Source of the DNA: Dokdonella_A sp937902695
Lineage (GTDB): Bacteria > Pseudomonadota > Gammaproteobacteria > Xanthomonadales > Rhodanobacteraceae
Direction of reading: 5' to 3'
Assembly: GCA_048498135.1 (NCBI GenBank)
Contig: JBEHYO010000007.1
Location: 1 to 64,000 of the forward strand
DNA: 64,000 nt
Shown piece by piece: positions 23,854 to 35,149 of this stretch (positions are counted from its first letter, which is position 1; each line of letters starts with the position of its first letter). The translations under genes were made by a program, and so were the position numbers. The notes beneath the pieces are model-generated. The model had not been told where the DNA came from and ran no database searches. It worked only from the letters and a program-made list of their open reading frames with translations.

Positions 23854-25203
23854 ATGGCCTGGTGGCGACGCCTGCGCGAGCGCCTCCCCGGCGCGTCGCC
23901 TGCGACGCCCGCGGACGGCGCCGCGCACGGCGTGCAGGCCGCACAGAGCGTCCGCGCGCTGCTCGACGACACGCACATTCCGCCGGCGATCCGCACGAAT
24001 CTCGCGACCGACTTCGCGCGGCTCGAATCGATGCTCGGCAAGCTCGAGCGCGGCGAGCTGCACATCGCCGTGTTCGGACGCGTCAGCGTCGGCAAATCGG
24101 CGCTCGCGAACGCGCTGCTCGGCCAGGACGTCTTCGGCGTCGGCGTGCTCCACGGCACGACGCGGGACGCCAGCCGGCGCGCGTGGCGCGACGTCGCCGG
24201 CAGCGGCGTGCACCTGATCGACACGCCCGGCATCGACGAGCTCGACGGCGAGGCGCGCGAGAAGCTCGCATACGAGGTCGCGTCGGTCAGCGATCTCGTC
24301 GTGTTCGTCGTCGACGGCGACATGACGCAGCGCGAGCTCGATGCGCTTGCGCTGCTCGCGCGCACCGAGCGGCCGCTGCTGCTCGCGCTGAACAAGGCCG
24401 ATCGCTATGGCGAGGACGAGCGCGAGCGGCTGCTCGAGCGCCTGCGCGAGCGCGCGCGCGGGCTCGTGCGCGCGGACGATGTCGTCGCGGTCAGCGCGCG
24501 GCCGACACCGCACAAGCGCATCCGCGTCGCGGCCGACGGCGCCGAGCGCGTCGAGCTCGTCGAGGTGCCACCCGATATCGCGGCGCTGCGCGACCGGCTT
24601 TCGATCATCATCGAGCGCGAAGGCAAGACGCTCGCGGCGCTGAATGCGAGCCTGTTCGCCGGCCGCGTCTCCGACCAGGTCGCGCAACGCATCGCCGATG
24701 CGCGGCGCGAGCTTGCCAGCAAGGTCATCCGCCAGTACTGCATCGCGAAAGGCGTCGCGGTTGCGCTGAATCCGATTCCGGTCGCCGATCTTCTCGCCGC
24801 CGCCGCGCTCGATGCGGCGCTCGTCATGCACCTCGGCCGCGTATACGGCCTGCCGCTGACCCGCAGCGAAGCCGGCGCGTTGATCGCAGTGATCTCGGCG
24901 CAGCTCGCCGCGCTGATGGGCGCGATCTGGGGCGTGCATCTCGTCGCATCGGCGCTCAAAGGCGTCAGCGCCGGCCTTTCGACCGTCGTCACGGCCGGTG
25001 CGCAGGGCGCGCTCGCCTGGTACGCGACCGAGCTCGTCGGCCGCGCCGCCGAGAAGTATCTCGTCGCCGGCAAGTCGTGGGGCGACAAGGGCCCCAAGCG
25101 CGTCGTCACCGAGATCGTCGAGAGCCTCGATCGCGATTCGATCCTGCGCGAGGCGCGCGACGAAATCCTTGCGCGGCTCAGGCGCGGCGCCGCGCGCGCC
25201 TGA
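23854..25203 (+). CDS. GTPase with DUF697-like C-terminal region (second copy)
   Basis: A 449-residue protein. GTPase motifs are FGRVSVGKSALANALLG (G1), HGTTRDAS (G2), LIDTPGIDEL (G3) and LNKADRYGEDERERL (G4). A C-terminal hydrophobic region about 300-400 (CIAKGVAVALNPIPVADLLAAA, GALIAVISAQLAALMGAIWG) matches DUF697 proteins. Unlike the relative at 20363 it has no N-terminal membrane helices. The first 90 residues are helical. The two genes bracket the yceI-cybB-yceI block in the same direction. It ends 11 bp from the convergent beta-propeller gene. Confidence 0.85.
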   Translation: MAWWRRLRERLPGASPATPADGAAHGVQAAQSVRALLDDTHIPPAIRTNLATDFARLESMLGKLERGELHIAVFGRVSVGKSALANALLGQDVFGVGVLHGTTRDASRRAWRDVAGSGVHLIDTPGIDELDGEAREKLAYEVASVSDLVVFVVDGDMTQRELDALALLARTERPLLLALNKADRYGEDERERLLERLRERARGLVRADDVVAVSARPTPHKRIRVAADGAERVELVEVPPDIAALRDRLSIIIEREGKTLAALNASLFAGRVSDQVAQRIADARRELASKVIRQYCIAKGVAVALNPIPVADLLAAAALDAALVMHLGRVYGLPLTRSEAGALIAVISAQLAALMGAIWGVHLVASALKGVSAGLSTVVTAGAQGALAWYATELVGRAAEKYLVAGKSWGDKGPKRVVTEIVESLDRDSILREARDEILARLRRGAARA

Positions 25204-25214
25204 GCGTTGCGGCT

Positions 25215-27803
25215 CTACTGATCGAAGCCGTCCGCGAAGATGCGGTCGCCTGCCACGATCTGGATCCCGTTGAGCGCGGTGTGCGGATCGCCCTGGTTCG
25301 AGTGGAACGTCAGCGTGAAGTCGGACGACGGCGCGAACAGGACGACGTAGTTGCCGACGTTGCTCGTGAGATCGGGATCGGCAAGCACGTAGGTTCCCGC
25401 GAACGTCGTGCCCGATGGATCGGCCACTAGCGCGCTCACCGTCGTGCCGCCGCTGGTCAGCGTGAAAAGGCCGGCCTCGTCCTCGGCGACGTCGCTGTAG
25501 ACGTAGACGAAATAGCCGCCCGCGCTCGCCGGCAGGTTCGAGACCGCGATCGTGCCGGTCGTGCCGGCGGCATCGAGATAGCCGTTCATCATGGCGAAAT
25601 CCGGATCGCCATCGATGCCGAGCGAGCCGACGCTCGATGCGCTCCACGTTGCGCTCGCACCCGTCTGTGCACCCGTTTCGTCGAAGAGCGACATCGGACC
25701 GCCTGCCAAGGCGGCCGCCGCGTTCCAGTTCGGCCGCGCGACGACGCCGGCGAGACCGGGCGTCGCGATCGCTGCACCGGCGCCGACGAAGTCGATGCCG
25801 ATCACGCCGGCGCCGGGCGCGGCGTCGGTGACATAGAGGCCGACGCTCGCGTCATGCTCGAGCGAACCGCTCGTCGCGGTGATCGTCAGCAGATATTCGC
25901 CGAGCGGCGTCGCCGGGTCGGTCGTGACCGTCAGCGTAGCCGTGGCGGGCGGGACGAAATCGTTCGTCGAGAAGGCGGCCGTCGCGTTCGGCGGCAGGCC
26001 CTGCACGTCGAGATGGACGGTGTCCGTGAAGCCGTTGATCGCGGTGGTGTCGATCGCGTACTCGACGCTGCCGCCGGGCGCGGTGCCGGGATTCGACGGC
26101 GGCGTCGTCATCGTGAACCCGGGCGGGTTGAACAGGCCATACACGTTGACGACCGTGTCGCCGAGGCCGTCGATCGGGAACGAGCCGAGATAGACACGCC
26201 CGTTCGCGACCGTCGGCGGGCTGAACTTCGGCCAGTTGCCCGAGCCGTCGCGCGAGGCGTTCTGCTCGGAGTTCCAGAGCTCGTTCATGAGGTTGTCGGC
26301 GTCGAACGCGCGCAGGATGCCCGCGTGCACGCCGCTGTTGCCGTCGCCGGTTCTGACCATCGACGACCACACGATGCCCGAGCCCGGCGTGCTGCCGTTC
26401 GCCGACAGCGTCAGCACGCCGCCCGACGAGCCGCACTGCGAGAGGACGGTGCTCTGCGAAACCGGCGGCGTGTCGAATGTCGCGCCATTGAAGTGATAGG
26501 CGTTGAGGCTGTTGCAGCCGTCGGACCAGACGTACATCCAGGGGCCGACGCCGCCGTCGCGATTCCAGTAGATCGGGCCGCCCTTGATCTGGTCCTCGGA
26601 GCCCGCTGGGCTGCTGTTGTCGAACGACTGCACGATGCCGACGTCTTGCGTCGTGCGGTGACCGAGGTCGCCGACGTGCGTCACGTAGAAGATGCCGCCC
26701 TTGCCGCCGCTGGCGATCAGGTCCGAGCCGGGCACGAGGATCGGGCCCGAGCCGCCCAGATCGAGATCGACCTGATTGAGAAAATTCACATCATCCGGCG
26801 TGAACCAGTCGAGCAGCGGCGCATCCGGCGTCGCGCCGAACTTGACGAACGATTCGCCGAAGTTCGTCGTGCCGTCCCAGGTGCCGTTGCCGGTGGTGTA
26901 ATAGACGTTGCCGTCGGCGTCGATCGTCGGTGCGCGGCCGGCCATCCAGACACCGGCACCGTTGAAGGACGTGCCGTCGGGCGCGGCGGACCAGATCATC
27001 GTCTGCTGCAGCGTCGCCGCGTCGTACGCCATGACCCAGCCGTGATAGGCGAACTGGTCGCTGTGGCCGGACCATGCGATGAAGATGCGGCCGTTCGAGA
27101 GCGCGAGGCTGGAGCGCTGGTCGGCGATGCGCGCATCGAACGTGATCCTGCCGCCGGAGCTGCCGCTGCCGTTGCCCGGAACGCTGCCGCCGATCACGAC
27201 GGGGCTGCCCGGTTTTTCCTCGAACGTCGTCATGTCGAGCGCGTGCAGGCGCTGGATGAACGCGGGGTTGGATCCGTGACACGCGCCGCTGTCGGATGTT
27301 TCGGTGCGCACGACGACGTAGATCGTCTGCGTCGCGAGATCGATGACGGGCGTGCTCTCGATGCCGATGTTGCCGATGATGTTGTCGTTGAAGCCGAGCG
27401 CATCGTCGACGCAGACGACGAACTCGCCGGGCACCTCGCTGGCGAGATCGAGCGAGAAGAGCGGCACGCCGTGGGCCGACCCGGCGTCGAACGCGTACAG
27501 CATGTCGTTCATCGTGGCGACGTACAGCACGTCGTGCGTGCCCTGCCCCGGCACCGCGACGCCGTGCACGTAGAGGGGCTGCGCGTAGACCGAGCCCGAG
27601 ACGGGGTACGACCAGAGCTTGCCGAACGAATCGACGTTGACGTTGGACGTGGTGAGCTGCGTCTCGGCGAGATTCGCGCCGAGCCGCGCGTCGTCGTAGC
27701 GCTCGGTGACGACATCGACCGCGGCCAGCGCGGACCCGATCGGCGCAACGACGCCGAGCGCAACACCAAGCAGCGGCGCGAAGGCGCCTACCGTGCGAAC
27801 CAT
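25215..27803 (-). CDS. Large secreted beta-propeller protein with GFD tail
   Basis: An 862-residue exported protein. Signal peptide about 1-28 (ending SALAAVDVV), then a PQQ-type propeller (WSYPVSGSVYAQPLYVHGV, DVLYVATMNDMLYAFDA, GNVYYTTGNGTWDG) to about residue 560. A bacterial Ig-like segment about 560-660 (FTMTTPPSNPGTAPGGSVEY) and a beta-sandwich follow. It ends GDRIFADGFDQ, the tail also found on other exported products in this window. No enzymatic motif is clear. It resembles the quinoprotein-like extracellular proteins of soil bacteria; whether it binds PQQ is unknown. Confidence 0.85.
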   Translation of the reverse strand: MVRTVGAFAPLLGVALGVVAPIGSALAAVDVVTERYDDARLGANLAETQLTTSNVNVDSFGKLWSYPVSGSVYAQPLYVHGVAVPGQGTHDVLYVATMNDMLYAFDAGSAHGVPLFSLDLASEVPGEFVVCVDDALGFNDNIIGNIGIESTPVIDLATQTIYVVVRTETSDSGACHGSNPAFIQRLHALDMTTFEEKPGSPVVIGGSVPGNGSGSSGGRITFDARIADQRSSLALSNGRIFIAWSGHSDQFAYHGWVMAYDAATLQQTMIWSAAPDGTSFNGAGVWMAGRAPTIDADGNVYYTTGNGTWDGTTNFGESFVKFGATPDAPLLDWFTPDDVNFLNQVDLDLGGSGPILVPGSDLIASGGKGGIFYVTHVGDLGHRTTQDVGIVQSFDNSSPAGSEDQIKGGPIYWNRDGGVGPWMYVWSDGCNSLNAYHFNGATFDTPPVSQSTVLSQCGSSGGVLTLSANGSTPGSGIVWSSMVRTGDGNSGVHAGILRAFDADNLMNELWNSEQNASRDGSGNWPKFSPPTVANGRVYLGSFPIDGLGDTVVNVYGLFNPPGFTMTTPPSNPGTAPGGSVEYAIDTTAINGFTDTVHLDVQGLPPNATAAFSTNDFVPPATATLTVTTDPATPLGEYLLTITATSGSLEHDASVGLYVTDAAPGAGVIGIDFVGAGAAIATPGLAGVVARPNWNAAAALAGGPMSLFDETGAQTGASATWSASSVGSLGIDGDPDFAMMNGYLDAAGTTGTIAVSNLPASAGGYFVYVYSDVAEDEAGLFTLTSGGTTVSALVADPSGTTFAGTYVLADPDLTSNVGNYVVLFAPSSDFTLTFHSNQGDPHTALNGIQIVAGDRIFADGFDQ

Positions 27804-28055
27804 TGGTTTTCCCCTTGAGCCAGGCCGCCGATCCTAGCCGAACGGGAGGTGTGCGGTCCGTGCATTTACACGATGTTGCACACGTGAAACGGCCGCGCGG
27901 CGCCGCGGGACGACACGTTCGCGCGGCGCGACGGCGGTGCCCGTTCGCCGCTGACGGCGGCGCGCAAACCTGCGACTATCGCGGCGCGGCTGGCGCCGCA
28001 TGACATCTTCCCTTTGCTCCGGGCCGACGCGCCGGCCCGATCCTGAGGAGTCCGT

Positions 28056-29675
28056 ATGCCCGCCCATTCCGCCATCCGCCGCGACGTCGGCGCCTTCGCC
28101 CTGATGCTGACCGGCCTCGGCTCGATCATCGGGTCGGGCTGGCTGTTCGGCGCGTGGCACGCGGCGCAGCTCGCGGGCCCGGGCGCGATCTACGCGTGGA
28201 TCATTGGCGCGGTCATCATCACGTCGATCGCGCTGACGTATTCGGAGCTCGGCGCGATGTTCCCCGAATCCGGCGGCATGGTCCGCTACGGCCACTATTC
28301 GCACGGCTCGCTGGTCGGCTTCATCGCGGCCTGGTCGAACTGGATCGCGATCGTCTCGGTCGTGCCGGTCGAGGCCGAAGCGTCGGTGCAGTACATGGCG
28401 TCGTGGCCGTGGCCCTGGGCGCAGGCGCTCTTCGTGCACATGCCCGACGGGCACGGCGAGCTGACGCCGCCCGGCCTCGCCATCGCGGCGGTGCTGGTCA
28501 TCGTCTATTTCCTCGTGAACTTCTGGAGCGTCAAGCTCTTCGCGCGCACGAACTCGGCGATCACGGTGTTCAAGCTGGTCGTGCCCGCGGCGACCGCGAT
28601 CGCGCTGATCGCGACGCAGTTCAACACCGGCAACTTCTCGATCGGCGCGCATGGCGGCACGCACGCGCTCAGCCTGCCGGCCGTGCTGACCGCCGTCGCG
28701 ATCAGCGGCATCGTGTTCAGCTACAACGGATTCCAGAGTCCGGTGAACCTCGCCGGCGAGGCGAAGAACCCGGGACGCAGCGTGCCGTTCGGCGTGCTCG
28801 GCTCGATCGCGCTGGCGACCGTCGTCTATCTCCTGCTGCAGGTCGGGTTCATCGGCGCCGTCGATCCCGCGCTGATCGCCGAGCACGGCTGGGCCGCGCT
28901 GAACTATTCCTCGCCGTTCGCGCAGCTCGCGCTCGCGGTCAATCTCAACTGGCTGGCGCTGCTGCTCTACGCCGATGCGTTCGTGAGCCCGAGCGGCACC
29001 GGCATCACGTACACGGCGACGACCGCGCGCATGATCTACGGCATGGAGCGCAATGGCACGCTGCCGAAAGTCCTCGGCACGGTGCATCCCGTGTACGGCG
29101 TGCCGCGCCCGGCGATGTGGTTCAACCTCGGCGTCGCGTACATCTTCCTGTTCTGCTTCCGCGGCTGGGCGACGCTCGCGGCGGTGATCTCGGTCGCGAC
29201 GATCATTTCGTACCTGACCGGTCCGGCCAGCGTCGTCAGCCTGCGCCGCACCGCGCCGGAGCTGCACAGGCCGTTCAGGCTGCCCGGTCTCCAGGCGATC
29301 GCGCTCGTCGCCTTCGTGTTCTCGGCCGAGCTGCTCTACTGGGCGAAGTGGCCCCTGACCGGCGAGATCATCCTGCTCGTCGTCGTCGCGCTGCCGATCT
29401 ATTTCTACTACCAGTGGAAGAGCGGCTGGCACGACTTCGCGCGTCAGCTGGCCGGCGCGTGGTGGCTCATCGCCTATCTCCCCGTGATCGCGCTCGTCTC
29501 GTATTGCGGCAGCGCGCAATTCGGCGGCAAGGATTACCTTCCGTTCGGCTGGGACCTCGCCGTCGTCGCCGCGATCGGCATGGCCTTCTATTTCTGGGGG
29601 ATCAATTCGGGCTGGCGCACGCCGTCGGTAGAGGCCGCCCATGGCGAGATCCCGCCGCTCGACCCCGAAGCCTGA
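28056..29675 (+). CDS. APC-superfamily amino acid permease
   Basis: A 539-residue transporter with about 12-14 membrane helices. The first helix carries the substrate-binding GSIIGSGWLFG, and SELGAMFPESGGMVRYGHYS is typical of COG0531 permeases. Related proteins include the YveA-type aspartate:proton symporters, but the substrate cannot be settled from sequence. The start has GGAG six bases upstream. It stands alone between a divergent secreted-protein gene and a DUF2501 gene. Confidence 0.92.
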   Translation: MPAHSAIRRDVGAFALMLTGLGSIIGSGWLFGAWHAAQLAGPGAIYAWIIGAVIITSIALTYSELGAMFPESGGMVRYGHYSHGSLVGFIAAWSNWIAIVSVVPVEAEASVQYMASWPWPWAQALFVHMPDGHGELTPPGLAIAAVLVIVYFLVNFWSVKLFARTNSAITVFKLVVPAATAIALIATQFNTGNFSIGAHGGTHALSLPAVLTAVAISGIVFSYNGFQSPVNLAGEAKNPGRSVPFGVLGSIALATVVYLLLQVGFIGAVDPALIAEHGWAALNYSSPFAQLALAVNLNWLALLLYADAFVSPSGTGITYTATTARMIYGMERNGTLPKVLGTVHPVYGVPRPAMWFNLGVAYIFLFCFRGWATLAAVISVATIISYLTGPASVVSLRRTAPELHRPFRLPGLQAIALVAFVFSAELLYWAKWPLTGEIILLVVVALPIYFYYQWKSGWHDFARQLAGAWWLIAYLPVIALVSYCGSAQFGGKDYLPFGWDLAVVAAIGMAFYFWGINSGWRTPSVEAAHGEIPPLDPEA

Positions 29676-29777
29676 CCGGCGGACCCGATCGGCCGACGGC
29701 GCGCGCATGCGAACGGATGCGCCGGCCGCCGAATCGCGCGAAAATCGCCTTTCCCTCGCACCCGGAAGGAGCGTGCC

Positions 29778-30215
29778 ATGATCCACACCGCCTTGATCAA
29801 GTCGCAGTCGATCGCGTCGCTTGCCGCTGGTTTCGCGCTGGTCTTCGCCGTCACCGCGGCCGCGCAGGATCTCGGAGCGTTGAAGAACGTCGCGCCGGGC
29901 GGCGGAGTCGATCTCGGCTCGCTGGCCTCGGGCAGCGCCGGCAATGCGGCCGGCGTCCTGCAGTACTGCGTGACGAACAACTTCCTCGGCGGAGCCGACC
30001 TCGCCAACGCCGGCAGCACCAAGGACAAGCTGATCGGCAAGCTCGGCGGCCAGGACAAGGCCGACGCCGATCCGGGCTTCGCGGCCGGCATGCAGGGCAA
30101 CGTGATCGGCGGCGACGGCAAGTCGGTCAGCATCGCCGACATGGGCAGCCTCGAGAACAAGCTGACGCAGACCGGCTGCAAGGCCGTGCTGGATCACGCT
30201 TCGTCGCTGCTGTAG
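29778..30215 (+). CDS. DUF2501 (YjjA-like) exported protein
   Basis: A 145-residue protein with a signal peptide (about 1-30, ending AAAQDLG). The DUF2501 core follows: GSAGNAAGVLQYCVTNNFLGG, KDKLIGKLGG and a C-terminal helix with a second Cys (KLTQTGCKAVLDHAS). The two cysteines could form a disulfide in the periplasm. Function is unknown. AGGAG lies 8 bases before the ATG. A perfect 13 bp hairpin starts 13 bases after the stop. Confidence 0.88.
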   Translation: MIHTALIKSQSIASLAAGFALVFAVTAAAQDLGALKNVAPGGGVDLGSLASGSAGNAAGVLQYCVTNNFLGGADLANAGSTKDKLIGKLGGQDKADADPGFAAGMQGNVIGGDGKSVSIADMGSLENKLTQTGCKAVLDHASSLL

Positions 30216-30228
30216 ACGCTACTTTCCA

Positions 30229-30257
30229 CATCGGCGCCGCCTCAGGCGGCGCCGATG
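30229..30257. terminator. Perfect 13 bp hairpin between convergent genes
   Basis: CATCGGCGCCGCC pairs with GGCGGCGCCGATG around a three-base TCA loop. The loop is the stop codon (TGA on the minus strand) of the glutaredoxin-like gene. No long T-run follows on either strand, so termination strength is uncertain, but it is placed to serve both convergent genes. Confidence 0.7.
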
Positions 30258-30472
30258 AAGCGCCTGACGTCGTCCGGGCCGAACGGCCAACCGAGCTCGC
30301 GCCCGCCCGCCGCGTCGCGCAAGACCGGAATGCGCTCGCCGTAGCGCGCTTCGAGCGCGGCATCGTCGTCGATGAAGACGCTGTCGAAGTCCGGCACGCG
30401 CGCGACCGCCAGCACCGCGAGCGCTTCGTCGCAGAGCATGCAGTCGTCGCGCTGGTAAAGAACGAGTCGCAT
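30242..30472 (-). CDS. Glutaredoxin-family (DUF836-like) protein
   Basis: A 76-residue thioredoxin-fold protein: MRLVLYQRDDCMLCDEAL with the redox pair Cys 11 and Cys 14 (CMLC), cis-Pro region RIPVLRD, and a helix to the end. It resembles the small glutaredoxin family proteins common in Xanthomonadales. ATG 30472 begins at the first strand. It is divergent from sdaA and its stop codon is in the loop of the hairpin at 30229-30257. Confidence 0.88.
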   Translation of the reverse strand: MRLVLYQRDDCMLCDEALAVLAVARVPDFDSVFIDDDAALEARYGERIPVLRDAAGGRELGWPFGPDDVRRFIGAA

Positions 30473-30533
30473 GCGGCGGCCCGGTGACGCGGGCGCGTAG
30501 AATAGCGTCCTTTGTGCCCCCACCTTCTTCGTC

Positions 30534-31916
<1,383 letters not shown>

Positions 31917-31930
31917 TGTCCTTCCTTTTC

Positions 31931-32039
31931 CCCTCTCCCGCTCGCGGGAGAGGGCTAGGGTGAGGGCACTCCAGGTTCGAGCGGCCCAGGGTTGCCCCAT
32001 CCGCCTGCCGGCACCTTCTCCCGCAAGCGGGAGAAGGGA
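31931..32039. repeat. Paired hairpin repeat (CCTCTCCCGC family), copy 2
   Basis: CCCTCTCCCGCTCGCGGGAG and TTCTCCCGCAAGCGGGAGAA arms around a spacer with GGGTGAGGGC and CCATCCGCC. Same order and spacing as 23161-23272. It lies in the convergent gap between sdaA and the EEP gene. Confidence 0.88.
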
Positions 32040-32057
32040 ACATTTCCGACCGCTTCA

Positions 32058-32746
<689 letters not shown>

Positions 32747-32750
<4 letters not shown>

Positions 32751-33472
32751 GTGGGCGCCTCGCGCGCACGACCGCGCAGGCGGCGCAGCAGCAGCGCGAC
32801 GGCCGCGATCAGCAGCAGCGCGAACAGCAGCATCGCCCAGCTCAGCGGCCGCGGATCGGCGATGACCTTGCGCGCGCGATCGGCGAACAATGCATAGAGC
32901 ACGATGCCGGGCAGCATGCCGAGCGCGGTTCCGGCGAAATACGCGACGCGCCCGATGCCTGCGATGCCGGCGGCGAGACTGACGATGCTGTATGGCGCGA
33001 TCGGGAGCACGCGCACGATGGCGACCGCGATCAGCCCGTGGCGCGCGACGCGTTCGCGCAGCTGCTCGGCGTGGCGCCCGGCGAAACGCGAGAAGACGTG
33101 CTCGGGAAACGCCGTGCCGATCTGGTGCAGCACGCCCGCGCTCGCCAGCGATCCGGCGAGCGCGATCGCGGCGCCGGCGACGGGGCCGAACACGACGATC
33201 GACGTGGCGATCAGGAGGTTCACCGGAAACACGACGAGCCCGCCGGCGAGGAAGCAGCCGAGCATCGCCAGCATGGCGAGCGGCGATTCGCGCCAGGCGC
33301 TCATGCGATCGATCAACGGCGGGAGATCGCTCCAGGCAAACGTGCGCGCGCCGATGACGAGCGCGACGGCAATCGTCAGCAGCGTGCAGACGCCTGCCGC
33401 GATCGCGAGCCAGCGCAGCGCCCGGCGCCTGCGGGTTTGCACGGCGGGCGCTGCGTCCGTGGTCGCGGTCAT
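32747..33472 (-). CDS. TVP38/TMEM64 (VTT/DedA-superfamily) membrane protein
   Basis: A 241-residue protein with about six hydrophobic segments and the VTT domain core: FLAGGLVVFPVNLLIATSIVVFGP, AGSLASAGVLHQIGTAF and VRVLPIAPYSIVSLAAGIAG, the conserved re-entrant-loop region. DedA/VTT proteins act as lipid scramblases or carrier-lipid flippases. Four-base overlap with the EEP gene and an 8 bp gap to the phospholipase D gene put all three in one operon. Confidence 0.92.
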
Positions 33473-33480
33473 CGGCTCGC

Positions 33481-35079
33481 CTAGAGCTGATCTTCGATCG
33501 GCAGCACGCGCATCATCTGGACGCGCATGCGCTTCAACGCCGATGTCTCCGGATCGTGGTCGAACGTCACCGGCTTGCCGTCGTCGACCGCTATCCAGCG
33601 CAGCACCGGCTTCGAGCTCGGATCGCCGTCCGGCCGCTCGAGCACGACGTGAAACGCGTTCTCGGGCGCGGTCGCGCTGTCGAAATACTTCGAGAGCGCC
33701 GCGGCGAGCTCGGGGCAGTCGACGATGATGCCCATCTCGGTGTTGAGCTTGCGCGAGCGCGGGTCGAGGTTCATCGAGCCGACGAACACCATGCGCTTGT
33801 CGACGATCATCGACTTCGCGTGCAGGCTCTCGCCGGACGACGTGCCGTACGAATAGTGCGGCGGCCTGCCGGGCGCGGGACGAAGCTCGAAGAGATCGAT
33901 GCCCGCTTCGAGCAGCGGGATGCGGTAGTGCGCGTAGCCGGCGTGCACTTCGGGCTCGTCGGTCGCGGCGAGCGCGTTCGTCAGCACCTTGATCGTGACG
34001 CCGCGCCGGGCCATGTCGGCGAGATATTTCACGCCGTTGTCGCCCGGGATGAAATACGGCGAGATCAGCAGCGCTTCGCTCGTTGCGCCGTCGAGCATCG
34101 GCCGAAGCTGCGAGCCGATCTGCCGCGTGGTGCCGTCGCGGTCGGGATCGGCCTTGTCCGGATCGTCGGCGACGAGCCTGGCCGGTCCCCAGTACCAGTA
34201 GCCCTTGCGATCGGCGCTCGGTCCGTCCGGGAGCGTTTCGGACAATGCCTGCGCGTAGTCGGAATCGGCGAACGCGCGCGCATCGTGCGCGAGCGCGACG
34301 CGAACGTGCGCGAGATCCGCGGCGTCCGCACGGATCGACGTGTACGCGGTCACCGGGTAGGACATGTCCGAGTTCCAGTATCTGTCGAACATCGCCGATA
34401 TCTTCGGCACGACCGGGCCGATCGCCAGCACGTCGAGATCGCGGAAATGGACCTGGTCCCCGGCATCGAAGTAGGCATCGCCGATATTGCGCCCGCCGAT
34501 GACCGCCTGCATGCCGTCGACGATGAACGACTTGTTGTGCATGCGGCGGTTGAGCCGCTTTCCGTCGACGACGAACTGGCCGATCTTCGAGAAGATCGAG
34601 CGGTTGCGGATGCGGAACGGGTTGAACAGCCGCACCTCGATGTTCGGATGCGCATCGAGCGCGTCGAGCACGTTGTCCTGGCCCTGCCCCGCGATGTCGA
34701 GATCGTCGAGCAGGATGCGCACGCGGACGCCGCGGTCGGCCGCGGCGAGGATGCGCTGCGCGACGAGGCGTCCGGTCGCGTCGTTGTCGAAGATGTAGTA
34801 CTGCAGGTCGAGCGAGTGCTCGGCGTGATCGATCAGCACGATGCGGCTCATCAGCGCATTCGTATTGCTGATCAGCGCGCGAAAGCCGGATGCCCCGCCG
34901 TGCGCGTTCGTTTCCGAGGCCACGTAGCGCGTCGACGGCGTGTCGGCGACGGGCGCCAGCGCGGTCGAGGGCTCCCGCGGCAGGTCGGTGCGCAGCGTCG
35001 CGCAGCCGCTTGCGAGCGCGCCGAGGACGGCGAGCATGGCGAGGCGGATCGGAATCTTGCGGGGGTCGAGGCTGCGCAT
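33481..35079 (-). CDS. Phospholipase D / cardiolipin synthase-like lipoprotein
   Basis: A 532-residue exported lipoprotein: lipobox LASGC near residue 25 (signal LAMLAVLGALASGC). Two HKD catalytic motifs are present, HNKSFIVDGMQAVIGGRN and HAKSMIVDKRMVFVGSMN. The first half also has IDHAEHSLDLQYYIFDND, typical of PLD-type cardiolipin synthases. ATG 35079 gives a compact signal peptide; ATG 35103 is an alternative. Being a lipoprotein places it outside the inner membrane, unusual for a cardiolipin synthase. First gene of the PLD-VTT-EEP operon. Confidence 0.9.
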   Translation of the reverse strand: MRSLDPRKIPIRLAMLAVLGALASGCATLRTDLPREPSTALAPVADTPSTRYVASETNAHGGASGFRALISNTNALMSRIVLIDHAEHSLDLQYYIFDNDATGRLVAQRILAAADRGVRVRILLDDLDIAGQGQDNVLDALDAHPNIEVRLFNPFRIRNRSIFSKIGQFVVDGKRLNRRMHNKSFIVDGMQAVIGGRNIGDAYFDAGDQVHFRDLDVLAIGPVVPKISAMFDRYWNSDMSYPVTAYTSIRADAADLAHVRVALAHDARAFADSDYAQALSETLPDGPSADRKGYWYWGPARLVADDPDKADPDRDGTTRQIGSQLRPMLDGATSEALLISPYFIPGDNGVKYLADMARRGVTIKVLTNALAATDEPEVHAGYAHYRIPLLEAGIDLFELRPAPGRPPHYSYGTSSGESLHAKSMIVDKRMVFVGSMNLDPRSRKLNTEMGIIVDCPELAAALSKYFDSATAPENAFHVVLERPDGDPSSKPVLRWIAVDDGKPVTFDHDPETSALKRMRVQMMRVLPIEDQL

Positions 35080-35149
35080 CGGCGGACTATTTGCCGCCCG
35101 CATGCTGAACGGCGCGTTGCCGGCGCGCGCGAGGGTCGTTCGCGCGTGC

